Source of the DNA: Geofilum sp964396555 | GTDB taxonomy: Bacteria > Bacteroidota > Bacteroidia > Bacteroidales > Marinilabiliaceae | Assembly: GCA_964396555.1 (NCBI GenBank) | Contig: CAYNFX010000002.1 | Span: 1-60,314 of the forward strand | DNA: 60,314 nt | Reading direction: 5' to 3' | In this document: positions 26,150-34,639 of the stretch, piece after piece | Numbering within the stretch: the first letter of the stretch is position 1 | Layout of the letters: the number at the start of each line of letters is the position of its first letter | Notes under the pieces: generated by a model | The model's database searches: none | What the model saw: only the letters and a program-made list of their open reading frames with translations | Told to the model about the DNA's origin: nothing | Program-made: the position numbers and the translations under genes

Positions 26150-27630
26150 ATAGATTGATTATTCTCCCTTTTGTTCCTTATTCTGGCCTTTAGTTCTATG
26201 GTTCTCAGACTATCCTTGTAATGGTTGTAAGTATTCATACGGGCAGTGTCGAGGGCTGCGTCGCTATTTTCCTCCCAGCGCCTGCAAAGATAGAGGGGTT
26301 CGTATATCCTGCCGATCCTGTAAGTACGCGAAATAGCAAGTCCAACGGCATAGTCCTCACCATAGCTTGTATTGGGAAACCGAAGCTGTCTGATAACAGG
26401 TGTATAGAAGGCTCTCGGGGCACCAAGGCCGTTAATCCGCAGGGCATTGTTGGGCCCATTGTCGGGAGTCCATTCCTTGTGGTCTATTAGTCCAGGAGGA
26501 ATCTCCTCCAATTTGAAGTTTACCATTCGGTAAGAGCCAACAACCATGGCGCACTGCTCTCTGTAGAAGCAATCCACTATTGTGCTAATGACATGCCTGT
26601 CGATATAGAGGTCGTCGCTGTCGAGCTGGATGGCAAATCGGCCGCACAAGGGGTGTAAGATAGCTTCGTTCCAGCAGCCTCCAATACCAAGGTCATTGCG
26701 CTCAGGTATCAGGTGTATCAGGCGTTTGTCTTGTTTCGCGTAGTTGGCTACTAACTCGGTAGTTCCATCTGTAGAGTGGTTATCGACTACTATCAGGTTG
26801 AAGCTAAAAGGTGTCTCTTGGGCAAGGACGGAGCGAATGGCATCCTCAATAGTCTTGCAGCGGTTACGAACAGGTATAACTACAGTAGCTTCGACCGTGA
26901 AACTGCCTTCGCCAAGATTGCCCTGTTTGAAGTCCGGTGCCAGCCAGGCACCAATTGCCTTAAGGTGGCGGGTGCAGACCTCTTCCATCTCTATCTGGAC
27001 CTCCCGCATGCGGGGGTTGACATAGTCAAAGATCTTTTCACCACTGCTTCTGCGGTCGCTTTCCTTGATTGTGTATAGAGGCTCTGGAATATGGAATATT
27101 TCGGAGCTTCTTGATATGCCAAGTCTCAGTTCGTAAACTCCCCCATATCTCAGGTCTCTGCATACTTCCTGAGCAGTCTGCTTAAAGATATCAGTACGGA
27201 AAAATAGAAGTGGGCCGAAGTTGAAATCATCCCTCAGACTTCCTTTCTGATAATCGATCAGGGGTACATTAACTACAAAACCTTCCTTTTCATCACGGTA
27301 GTCTGAATAGAGCATGGCGGCTCCGGTAGCACGGCATATTTGGATAAAGCGTTCGATTGCATAGGGGCCTGAATCAGGAAGTCTGGCATCAGTATAGAGC
27401 AGTGTGAACTCACTATCGGACAGGGCAGCTATTTTTTTTATCGTCTCACCTGTATATATTGGTGCGGCATCAAGGTTGTGGACCTTCTCACAGCTTTGGC
27501 CTTGGTCATCTTTGCTGCCGATCAGGAAGACTTTCTTTATAGCGGAGTTATGGCAGAAACGTGATAGTTCCAGCTCTACTCCAGGGGCTGTCTGCACAAA
27601 GCAGGTGACTGAGTCAATCATATTTTGCAT
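26146..27630 (-). CDS. Family 2 glycosyltransferase with an extra N-terminal domain
   Basis: Residues about 245-494 form a GT2 GT-A domain: TVVIPVRNRCKTIEDAIRSV, IVVDNHSTDGT, a metal-binding QLDSDDLY near residue 345, and GEDYAVGLAI. Residues 1-230 look like a second, degenerate GT-A-like domain (FTLLYTDARLPDSGPYAIE, AAMLYSDYRDEKEG) with no clear DxD. The start may be the ATG at 27630 or that at 27621. No membrane segment is seen. It leads an overlapping three-gene unit with DUF4922 and SpoIID, and a promoter box lies just upstream. Acceptor and donor are unknown. Confidence 0.8.
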   Translation of the reverse strand: MQNMIDSVTCFVQTAPGVELELSRFCHNSAIKKVFLIGSKDDQGQSCEKVHNLDAAPIYTGETIKKIAALSDSEFTLLYTDARLPDSGPYAIERFIQICRATGAAMLYSDYRDEKEGFVVNVPLIDYQKGSLRDDFNFGPLLFFRTDIFKQTAQEVCRDLRYGGVYELRLGISRSSEIFHIPEPLYTIKESDRRSSGEKIFDYVNPRMREVQIEMEEVCTRHLKAIGAWLAPDFKQGNLGEGSFTVEATVVIPVRNRCKTIEDAIRSVLAQETPFSFNLIVVDNHSTDGTTELVANYAKQDKRLIHLIPERNDLGIGGCWNEAILHPLCGRFAIQLDSDDLYIDRHVISTIVDCFYREQCAMVVGSYRMVNFKLEEIPPGLIDHKEWTPDNGPNNALRINGLGAPRAFYTPVIRQLRFPNTSYGEDYAVGLAISRTYRIGRIYEPLYLCRRWEENSDAALDTARMNTYNHYKDSLRTIELKARIRNKRENNQSI

Positions 27631-27643
27631 ATCTTTATCTATT

Positions 27644-27651
27644 CAAAGTTA
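27644..27651 (-). promoter_or_regulatory. Promoter box for the glycosyltransferase-DUF4922-SpoIID unit
   Basis: The minus strand has TAACTTTG (TAnnTTTG), with TTTC 19 nt upstream, 13 bp before the ATG at 27630. The 57-bp gap to the divergent kinase suggests shared control. Confidence 0.6.
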
Positions 27652-27687
27652 CTTTCTTTAGGTCTTATTAGAAAATAAACCCGCATT

Positions 27688-28521
27688 ATGATTCTGATTG
27701 CCGACAGCGGATCTACACATACTACCTGGGCCCTGGTTGACAGGGACTGTTCTGATGTAGTGTACTGCGATACTACAGGGATTAATCCATATTATCAGAA
27801 TGAAGATGAGATATTTGCTGTGCTGGCGGAGGAGTTTTCGATGGATGTAAGCCAGGTCAAAAAAATCTATTTTTACGGTGCAGGCTGTGCTAATCCTGAA
27901 AAATGCACACTTGTTAAGAGTTTTTTGACAAGGCACTTTGGTATTTCTGATATAGAAGTTGAGAGTGATCTGATGGCAGCTGCGCGGGCGCTGCTTGGCA
28001 GAGACAGAGGTATAGCAGCAATCCTGGGAACCGGCTCCAACTCATGCTATTATGATGGACAAAAGATAGTAAGTAATGTCTCACCCTTAGGTTTTATCTT
28101 AGGAGATGAGGGTAGTGGTGCAGTATTGGGACGGACGCTGATTGGGGATATTTTGAAAAAACAACTGCCGGAACTTATCTGTAACCGATTCTTTGAGCAG
28201 TATCAGCTTAGTGTAGCAGAGATACTTGAAAGAGTGTACCGGCAGCCCTTTCCCAACAGGTTTCTTGCAGGATTTACACGCTTTATTGCTGACAATATAG
28301 AAGAGGCAGTTATTGCAGACATAGTGCGAAAGGGATTTGCCGCCTTCTTTGTGCGCAATATTGCTCTGTATCCAGAGGCTTCAAGTTTGCCGGTAAACCT
28401 TGTAGGCAGTGTGGCTTATGAGTTCCGCACGCTTCTTAAAGAGGCCGCTGCAACGACCGGATTCAGTGTCGGGCTGATTATGAGATCCCCTGTTGAGGGC
28501 CTTGTAGCGTACCACCTATAA
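27688..28521 (+). CDS. BadF/BadG-type sugar kinase (GlcNAc or MurNAc kinase-like)
   Basis: The 277-residue ASKHA-fold protein has the phosphate-1 loop ADSGSTHTTW (5-14), a phosphate-2 loop LGTGSNS (113-119) and GDEGSGAVLG (139-148). This fits eukaryote-type N-acetylglucosamine kinases and the Tannerella MurNAc kinase MurK, which belong to this family. It would phosphorylate an amino sugar with ATP in the cytoplasm. It is divergent from the glycosyltransferase gene by 57 bp, and the AmpG-like permease lies nearby. No MurQ etherase gene is visible in the window. Activating subunits of 2-hydroxyacyl-CoA dehydratases share the fold but would carry a CxxC-type cluster site, which is not seen. Confidence 0.8.
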   Translation: MILIADSGSTHTTWALVDRDCSDVVYCDTTGINPYYQNEDEIFAVLAEEFSMDVSQVKKIYFYGAGCANPEKCTLVKSFLTRHFGISDIEVESDLMAAARALLGRDRGIAAILGTGSNSCYYDGQKIVSNVSPLGFILGDEGSGAVLGRTLIGDILKKQLPELICNRFFEQYQLSVAEILERVYRQPFPNRFLAGFTRFIADNIEEAVIADIVRKGFAAFFVRNIALYPEASSLPVNLVGSVAYEFRTLLKEAAATTGFSVGLIMRSPVEGLVAYHL

Positions 28522-28589
28522 GAGCTAGCTGAATTAGGCCATACAGGAAGGCATTTCACCCTTACTGTTTACATATGACAAATAGAAAA

Positions 28590-28611
28590 GGCTACCACTG
28601 GAGTGATAGCC
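28590..28611 (-). terminator. Terminator after pgi
   Basis: On the minus strand GGCTATCACT and AGTGGTAGCC form a 10-bp stem with one G.U pair and a 2-nt loop, followed by TTTTCTATTT. It lies 79 bp after the pgi stop codon. The 28522-28689 stretch holds only this hairpin. Confidence 0.75.
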
Positions 28612-28689
28612 CTTCTGCATTTTATGTCTACAGGCTTTTGTTTGTATTACTCAATTCCTTATCAGCTTGGTGCATCACAAGCCTAAATA

Positions 28690-30039
28690 CTAAGCATCAA
28701 GGCGTTTTCTGATGGCTTGGGTTTCCTTTTCTGAACCGGGTTTGCCAAGCAGAGCAAACATATTCTTCTTGTATGCCTCAACTCCGGGTTGATCGAAAGG
28801 GTTGACACCCAATACATATCCGCTAATACCGCAGGCCTTTTCGAAGAAATACAGCAGCTGACCAAGGTAGAACTCATTTAGCTCGGGAACTACAACACGG
28901 ATATTGGGTACACCACCATCGATATGAGCCAGGCGGGTACCGATCTCAGCCATCTTGTTGACTTCGTCAACACGCTTACCTGCAAGGTAGTTGAGGTTGT
29001 CGAGGTTGTCCATGTCAGCTGGAATCTCAACCTTATATTTTGGTTTTTCGATAGAAATAACTGTTTCGAAGATATTTCGGCATCCTTCCTGGATCCACTG
29101 ACCCATTGAGTGAAGGTCGGTAGTGAAGTCAACTGATGCCGGAAAAATTCCCTTATTTTCCTTGCCTTCGCTTTCGCCATACAACTGTTTCCACCATTCT
29201 GCAACATAGTGCAGTTTTGAGTGGTAGTTAACAAGAATCTCTGTAGTCTTGCCATCCCTGTAAAGGAGGTTTCTTACTGCAGCGTAAACTGCTGCAGGGT
29301 TTTCGTCAAAAGCCTTGTCAGCTGTTGTTTCCTTTTGCATAAAGGCAGCGCCTTCAAGCAATTTTTCTATATCAATACCGGCTATTGCTATTGGCAGCAG
29401 TCCTACAGGGGTAAGCACAGAGAAACGACCTCCAACATTATCAGGAATTACATAGGCTTCATAACCTTCCTTGTCAGCCAGGGTACGCAGTGCACCTTTG
29501 GATTCATCAGTGATAGCTATAATGCGATCCTTGATATGGCCAACACCATATTTCTTTTCAAGCAGTTCCTTAAGCAAACGGAATGCCAGTGCAGGTTCTG
29601 TAGTTGTGCCCGACTTGGAAATAACAACAACTGAGAAATCCTTGTCCTTGAGCATTTCAAGAAGTTCGTAACTGTAGTCTTCGCAGATATTGTGGCCGGC
29701 ATAAACAATAGAAGTTCTCTGGTTGCCTTTTTGCAAAGTTGCAAAATGGCCGGAGAGAGCATCAATTACGGCTTTAGCGCCTAGGTAGCTGCCGCCGATT
29801 CCGACAACTACCACCACTTCAGACTGAGCCCTCAGGCGCTCAGCGCTTTTCCTGATTTTGGTAATTTCATCCTTACCAACAGAAGTAGGTAGATCAAGCC
29901 ATCCAAGAAAGTCATTTCCCTTTCCCGTACCCTTTTCAAGGGCTTGCAATCCTTCAGCTACTTCTTCCTTTATCGCCTGAATGGCTTCATCTTTGATAAA
30001 GCCAGCGGTCTTTGTGATGTCTATTTTGATCTTTTGCAT
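28690..30039 (-). CDS. pgi: Glucose-6-phosphate isomerase
   Basis: The 449-residue two-SIS-domain protein has VVVVGIGGSYLGAKAVIDAL (about 75-95), VVISKSGTTTEPALAFR, the GGRFSVLTPVGLLPIAIAG signature, and the catalytic-Glu region QLYGESEGKENKGIFPAS. It interconverts glucose-6-phosphate and fructose-6-phosphate in glycolysis and gluconeogenesis. At about 450 residues it belongs to the shorter bacterial type found in Firmicutes and Bacteroidota. It is the last gene of lysS-gpsA-pgi, 21 bp after gpsA. Confidence 0.96.
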   Translation of the reverse strand: MQKIKIDITKTAGFIKDEAIQAIKEEVAEGLQALEKGTGKGNDFLGWLDLPTSVGKDEITKIRKSAERLRAQSEVVVVVGIGGSYLGAKAVIDALSGHFATLQKGNQRTSIVYAGHNICEDYSYELLEMLKDKDFSVVVISKSGTTTEPALAFRLLKELLEKKYGVGHIKDRIIAITDESKGALRTLADKEGYEAYVIPDNVGGRFSVLTPVGLLPIAIAGIDIEKLLEGAAFMQKETTADKAFDENPAAVYAAVRNLLYRDGKTTEILVNYHSKLHYVAEWWKQLYGESEGKENKGIFPASVDFTTDLHSMGQWIQEGCRNIFETVISIEKPKYKVEIPADMDNLDNLNYLAGKRVDEVNKMAEIGTRLAHIDGGVPNIRVVVPELNEFYLGQLLYFFEKACGISGYVLGVNPFDQPGVEAYKKNMFALLGKPGSEKETQAIRKRLDA

Positions 30040-30060
30040 ACTATATTAAGCAACTTATGT

Positions 30061-31059
30061 TTATCGTAATAACTCAGTTAATAGTCGAATCTCTATTGCA
30101 GGCGAGATCTTTTCGTAAATAATATTATATACCGCATTGGTTATCGGCATAAAGACATTGTACTTATCGTTGATCTCCTTTATGCTTTTTGCAGCATAGT
30201 ATCCTTCAGCAATCATAAGCATTTCAAGCTGGGCGCTTTTGACTGAGTATCCCTTACCGATCATAGTACCAAAGGTACGGTTACGGCTGAACTGCGAATA
30301 GCAGGTAACCAGGAGGTCGCCAAGGTAAGCCGAACTCTTTATATCACGTGGTATAGGGTGTACCGTATCCACGAAGCGCTTCATCTCCTGAATTGCATTT
30401 GAGATGAGTACAGCCTGAAAGTTATCCCCGTAACCAAGGCCATGGCATATACCTGAGGCAATAGCCATAATATTCTTAATCACTGCAGCGTACTCAGTAC
30501 CATAGATATCATCAGTCACCACGGTATTGATAAAGTTGCACTGCAGGCGGTTGGCAAACTCCCGACCGGTTTTGATGTTCTGGCAGGCAATGGTAAGGTA
30601 GGAAAGCCTTTCCAATGCTACCTCCTCAGCATGGCAGGGTCCGGATATTACAAGTATCTGATCAAGAGGCACATCATAAAAAGTATGGAAATAGCTGCCT
30701 ATTACCATGTTCTCGTCAGTTACCAGACCCTTGATTGCCGAGATTATGAACTTATCCTTCAAAGGTACTTTGAGATCCTGCAGTGTTTCTTTAAGAAATG
30801 CTGAAGGATTCGCAAAAATCAGGATATCAGACTTCTCAACTATCTCGTTAATGTCAGTTGTGAAGTTTATTCTGTCAGTATCGAAACTGACAGAAGTCAG
30901 ATAGTTGGGATTATGCTTAACTTTCCTGAAGGTGTCAATATAATCCTGCTTCCGGAAAAGCCAGTTGATGGAGTCTGAGTTTATCAGCATCATTTTTGCT
31001 ATGGCCGTTGCCCAGCTGCCACTTCCAACAACTCCTATTTTTGACGTTGTTACGTCCAT
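30061..31059 (-). CDS. gpsA: Glycerol-3-phosphate dehydrogenase, NAD(P)-dependent
   Basis: The 332-residue protein has the N-terminal nucleotide-binding motif IGVVGSGSWATAIAKML-like (GxGxxA), ISGPCHAEEVALER, the catalytic segment EYAAVIKNIMAIASGICHGLGYGDN, and SSAYLGDLLVTCYSQFSRNRTFG. It reduces dihydroxyacetone phosphate to sn-glycerol-3-phosphate for phospholipid synthesis. It lies between lysS (30 bp upstream) and pgi, an arrangement often seen in Bacteroidales. The length is typical. Confidence 0.95.
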   Translation of the reverse strand: MDVTTSKIGVVGSGSWATAIAKMMLINSDSINWLFRKQDYIDTFRKVKHNPNYLTSVSFDTDRINFTTDINEIVEKSDILIFANPSAFLKETLQDLKVPLKDKFIISAIKGLVTDENMVIGSYFHTFYDVPLDQILVISGPCHAEEVALERLSYLTIACQNIKTGREFANRLQCNFINTVVTDDIYGTEYAAVIKNIMAIASGICHGLGYGDNFQAVLISNAIQEMKRFVDTVHPIPRDIKSSAYLGDLLVTCYSQFSRNRTFGTMIGKGYSVKSAQLEMLMIAEGYYAAKSIKEINDKYNVFMPITNAVYNIIYEKISPAIEIRLLTELLR

Positions 31060-31089
31060 GTCTTTAGTTTTTCAAGTAAGATGCAGTGA

Positions 31090-32817
31090 TTACTTTTGTA
31101 ACCATGCTGCAACCTCTTCTTTTGCGGGGTTGGTTAGGCCTAATTTATTCTTTTTGTTTAAGCCACACAAATCCTGGTGCAACTTATTGGGGTTCTCCAC
31201 TTCCAGTAAGTCCTTGACTCTCTGGAAGCCGGCTTTGCGCACTAGAGCAACCCATTCCTCGGGAATGCCCAGTTCGATAAATTTCTCATCAGGATCCTTT
31301 TCAGCTTTCTTCTCAGGTTTCATTTGCGGGAAGAAGAGTACTTCCTGAATAGATTGCTGGTTGGTCATAAACATGGTGAGCCTGTCTATACCAATACCCA
31401 TACCGGATGTCGGAGGCATACCATATTCAAGAGCTCGAACGAAATCCCTGTCTATAAACATAGCCTCGTCATCGCCCTTTTCTGATAGTCTGAGCTGCTC
31501 CTGGAAACGATCAAGCTGATCGATAGGGTCATTTAGTTCGCTATATGCATTGGCAAGCTCCTTGCCATTGACCATTAATTCGAAACGTTCGGTAAGTTCT
31601 GGATTACTACGGTGTCTCTTACAAAGCGGAGACATTTCTATAGGATAGTCAATTATAAAAGTCGGTTGAATGTAGTTGTGCTCGCACTTTTCGCCGAAGA
31701 TCTCGTCAATAAGCTTACCCTTACCCATTGCAGGATCAGTTTCAATACCCAGTTTTTTGCAAACCTCGCGTAGCTGAACCTCATCCATTCCTGAAATATC
31801 AATTCCCGTATGTTCCTTAATGGCATCAATCATAGTGATCCGCTTAAAGGGCCTCTTGTAATCGATGATGTTGTCACCAAGCTGAACCTTGGTAGTACCA
31901 TGAAGTTCAAGAGCAACGCGCTCTATCATTTCTTCGGTGAAGTCCATCATCCAGTTGTAGTCTTTGTAGGCAACATAGATTTCCATAACGGTAAATTCAG
32001 GATTGTGAGTCCTGTCCATGCCTTCGTTGCGGAAGTCCTTGGCAAACTCATACACCCCTTCAAAACCGCCTACGATAAGCCTCTTAAGATAGAGCTCATT
32101 TGCAATACGTAGATAGAGCGGTATATTAAGAGCATTGTGATGCGTGATAAATGGACGTGCAGTAGCTCCACCAGGTATGGCTTGCAGAATGGGGGTTTCA
32201 ACCTCCAGGTAGCCTTTATCGTTGAAGAAGTTGCGCATCGTGTTGATTATCTTGGTGCGCTTAATAAAGGTGTCCATCACAGGGTCGTTGACAATAAGGT
32301 CAACATAACGCTGACGGTAACGTTGTTCAGGATCACTGAAAGCGTCAAATACCTGACCATCTTTTTCCTTAACGACGGGCAAAGGCCTCAATGCCTTTGC
32401 CAGGATAGTAAGTTCCTTAACATGAACTGTGAGTTCACCTGTCTGGGTAATAAAGGCAAAGCCTTTTACGCCGACAATGTCACCTATATCGAGAAGTTTC
32501 TTAAAGACAGTATTATACAGAGTCTTGTCTTCGCCCGGACAGATATCATCCCGTTTAATGTAAATCTGAATTCTTCCAGTTGAGTCTTTCAGTTCTGCAA
32601 AAGACGCACTACCCATTATACGGCGTCCCATGATGCGTCCGGCAATACATACATCCTGATATATATCGGGGTTGGCTTCATAGTTTTTGAGTATGTCTCC
32701 GGCATAGTTAGTTACCGGATATTCATCGGCCGGATAGGGGTTTATGTTAAGCTCCTGCAGATTCTTTAAGCTATCACGTCTGATAAGTTCCTGTTCACTC
32801 AGTTCGAGTTGATCCAT
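31090..32817 (-). CDS. lysS: Lysyl-tRNA synthetase, class II
   Basis: I place the start at the ATG at 32815-32817 (MDQLELSEQELIRRDSL). The frame stays open to a TTG at 32874, but a TATCTTTG promoter box at 32851-32858 lies inside that extension. The resulting 575 residues contain the OB-fold anticodon-binding domain (about 55-160), the class II core with motif 2 (FRNEGMDRTHNPEFTVMEIY) and motif 3 (GMGIGIDRLTMF), and a C-terminal extension of about 75 residues after the core. That extension (IPEEWVALVRKAGFQ..., helical and Lys-rich) is common in Bacteroidota. It charges tRNA-Lys. Confidence 0.95.
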   Translation of the reverse strand: MDQLELSEQELIRRDSLKNLQELNINPYPADEYPVTNYAGDILKNYEANPDIYQDVCIAGRIMGRRIMGSASFAELKDSTGRIQIYIKRDDICPGEDKTLYNTVFKKLLDIGDIVGVKGFAFITQTGELTVHVKELTILAKALRPLPVVKEKDGQVFDAFSDPEQRYRQRYVDLIVNDPVMDTFIKRTKIINTMRNFFNDKGYLEVETPILQAIPGGATARPFITHHNALNIPLYLRIANELYLKRLIVGGFEGVYEFAKDFRNEGMDRTHNPEFTVMEIYVAYKDYNWMMDFTEEMIERVALELHGTTKVQLGDNIIDYKRPFKRITMIDAIKEHTGIDISGMDEVQLREVCKKLGIETDPAMGKGKLIDEIFGEKCEHNYIQPTFIIDYPIEMSPLCKRHRSNPELTERFELMVNGKELANAYSELNDPIDQLDRFQEQLRLSEKGDDEAMFIDRDFVRALEYGMPPTSGMGIGIDRLTMFMTNQQSIQEVLFFPQMKPEKKAEKDPDEKFIELGIPEEWVALVRKAGFQRVKDLLEVENPNKLHQDLCGLNKKNKLGLTNPAKEEVAAWLQK

Positions 32818-32850
32818 GTCTTGTCCGTTTAGAAGTACAGTAAAACGGTG

Positions 32851-32858
32851 CAAAGATA
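32851..32858 (-). promoter_or_regulatory. lysS promoter -7 box
   Basis: The minus strand has TATCTTTG, an exact TAnnTTTG match, 33 bp before the ATG at 32817. It decides against the longer TTG start. No exact -33 TTTG is seen, only an AT-rich stretch. Confidence 0.6.
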
Positions 32859-32958
32859 AGCTCAAAATATTCAATTTAAAAAGGGTAACTTTACTTTATG
32901 GAATCTCAGGGCTATAAACATTTAAGAGCATCGCCTGTTATTCATACACATTTAAAAC

Positions 32959-32966
32959 TAATTTTG
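32959..32966 (+). promoter_or_regulatory. lipA promoter -7 box
   Basis: TAATTTTG on the plus strand matches TAnnTTTG and lies 34 bp before the lipA ATG. The -33 element is unclear. Confidence 0.5.
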
Positions 32967-33000
32967 CCTTGATACCCGGCCTCAACAATATATAGTTCTG

Positions 33001-33870
33001 ATGGAAAATACGAAGAAAGGTATAAGCAAGCCTGACTGGCTAAAGATCAAACTCCCAAATACCAACGAATACAGCTGGATGAATAAAACCATCCGTGATC
33101 ATGAGCTGCATACCATATGTACTAGCGGAAAATGTCCAAATGCTGCCGAGTGCTGGGGTGCCGGAACAGCTACCTTTATGATACTTGGTGATATTTGCAC
33201 AAGGGCTTGTAAGTTTTGCAATGTGAAGACAGGAAGGCCTGAGGCTGTGGACTACAAAGAGCCGTTACGTATAGCCCGCTCCATTAAGATTATGAAGCTA
33301 AGGCATGCAGTAATTACCTCGGTCGACCGTGATGATCTGCCCGATGGTGGTGCGGGTATCTGGGTCGAGACAATCAAGATGGTTAAGAAGGTCAACCCTG
33401 AGACAACTATGGAAGTGCTGATTGGGGACTTTCAGGGGATGACGAATCTTGTTCAGATGGTTATCGATGCTCAACCTGAAGTAATCAGTCACAACGTTGA
33501 GACAGTAAGAAGGCTGACCCCACAGATTCGCTCCAGGGCCAAATACGATGTTAGTCTGGATGTGCTAAAATATATTGCAGATGCAGGTTGTATTGCAAAG
33601 AGTGGTATAATGCTGGGGCTTGGGGAAACTCAGGAAGAGGTACTTGAAACCATGAAAGACCTCAGGGATGTCGGTGTAAGGGTGCTTACTATTGGTCAGT
33701 ACCTGCAACCATCACCCAAACACCTCCCGGTACAGGAGTACATTAAGCCTGCACAGTTCAGGTTTTATAAAGAGGAAGGCCTTAATATGGGCTTCAAGTT
33801 TGTAGAGAGCAGTCCTCTGGTTCGTTCTTCCTACCATGCCGAACGGCATATTAATGCTTTGAAGGATTGA
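33001..33870 (+). CDS. lipA: Lipoyl synthase
   Basis: The 289-residue radical-SAM enzyme has the auxiliary cluster cysteines in CTSGKCPNAAECWG, the radical-SAM CTRACKFC motif (residues about 63-70), and the C-terminal RSSYHAE sequence carrying the serine ligand of the auxiliary cluster. It inserts two sulfur atoms into octanoyl groups on the E2 and GcvH proteins. The next gene, 6 bp downstream, is lipB, which supplies the octanoyl substrate, so the pair makes a complete de novo lipoylation route. Confidence 0.97.
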   Translation: MENTKKGISKPDWLKIKLPNTNEYSWMNKTIRDHELHTICTSGKCPNAAECWGAGTATFMILGDICTRACKFCNVKTGRPEAVDYKEPLRIARSIKIMKLRHAVITSVDRDDLPDGGAGIWVETIKMVKKVNPETTMEVLIGDFQGMTNLVQMVIDAQPEVISHNVETVRRLTPQIRSRAKYDVSLDVLKYIADAGCIAKSGIMLGLGETQEEVLETMKDLRDVGVRVLTIGQYLQPSPKHLPVQEYIKPAQFRFYKEEGLNMGFKFVESSPLVRSSYHAERHINALKD

Positions 33871-33876
33871 GTATAT

Positions 33877-34557
33877 ATGAATGTAGAATATAGAGATTTA
33901 GGTCTCATTGATTATAAAGAAGCCTGGGATATCCAGGAAGAGTTATTCGATAAACTGACAGCAGCCAAAATCGGGAAGATTGAGCAGGAGGTACCAAACT
34001 ATCTGTTGTTTTGTGAACACCCCCACGTTTATACGCTTGGGAAGAGCGGGCATGAGTCAAACCTCCTGATTACTGATGCGCTGCTGCAGAGGATCAATGC
34101 TACTTTTTACCGTATCAACCGCGGTGGTGATATTACATATCATGGTCCAGGACAGATAGTGGGCTACCCCATCTTTGACCTTGAAGCCATTGGCATAGGT
34201 ATCAAAGAATATATACACAGGCTTGAGGAGGCTATTATACAGACGCTTGCAGAATTTGGCATTGAGGCTGCCCGTCTTGAGGGTGCGACAGGGGTGTGGC
34301 TTGACACTGATAAGGGGCCGGCTGCCCGTAAAATATGTGCTATAGGAGTCAGGGCCAGTCGTTACGTGACGATGCACGGCTTTGCCCTAAATGTAAATAC
34401 TGACCTCGGTTATTTTACTCATATTAATCCTTGTGGCTTTGTTGACAAGGGGGTGACTTCTTTCCAGAAGGAACTAAATGCGCCCCAGGATATTGAAGCT
34501 GTTAAAAAAGTGTTGCTTGGCAAGCTGCTTGCCTTGTTTGGCCTTACCTTCATTTAG
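33877..34557 (+). CDS. lipB: Octanoyl-ACP:protein octanoyltransferase
   Basis: The 226-residue protein has FCEHPHVYTLGKSGHESNLL, the RGGDITYHGPGQIVGYPIFDL signature (about 83-103) and the KICAIGVRASRYVTMHGFALNV segment, with the conserved catalytic Lys. A cysteine expected near NPCGF is present. It transfers octanoate from ACP to lipoyl domains in the cytoplasm. The gap to lipA is only 6 bp, so the two are co-transcribed. The length is normal. Confidence 0.96.
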   Translation: MNVEYRDLGLIDYKEAWDIQEELFDKLTAAKIGKIEQEVPNYLLFCEHPHVYTLGKSGHESNLLITDALLQRINATFYRINRGGDITYHGPGQIVGYPIFDLEAIGIGIKEYIHRLEEAIIQTLAEFGIEAARLEGATGVWLDTDKGPAARKICAIGVRASRYVTMHGFALNVNTDLGYFTHINPCGFVDKGVTSFQKELNAPQDIEAVKKVLLGKLLALFGLTFI

Positions 34558-34598
34558 TATATTATCCGACTTCATCTCTGTATCCAAAGCAAATTGGC

Positions 34599-34606
34599 TA
34601 TATTTG
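34599..34606 (+). promoter_or_regulatory. recJ promoter -7 box
   Basis: TATATTTG on the plus strand, an exact TAnnTTTG match, lies 33 bp before the recJ ATG in the 82-bp gap after lipB. Confidence 0.55.
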
Positions 34607-34639
34607 GATTGTTAATTTTTTAGGAGGCTTTGGTAGTTA

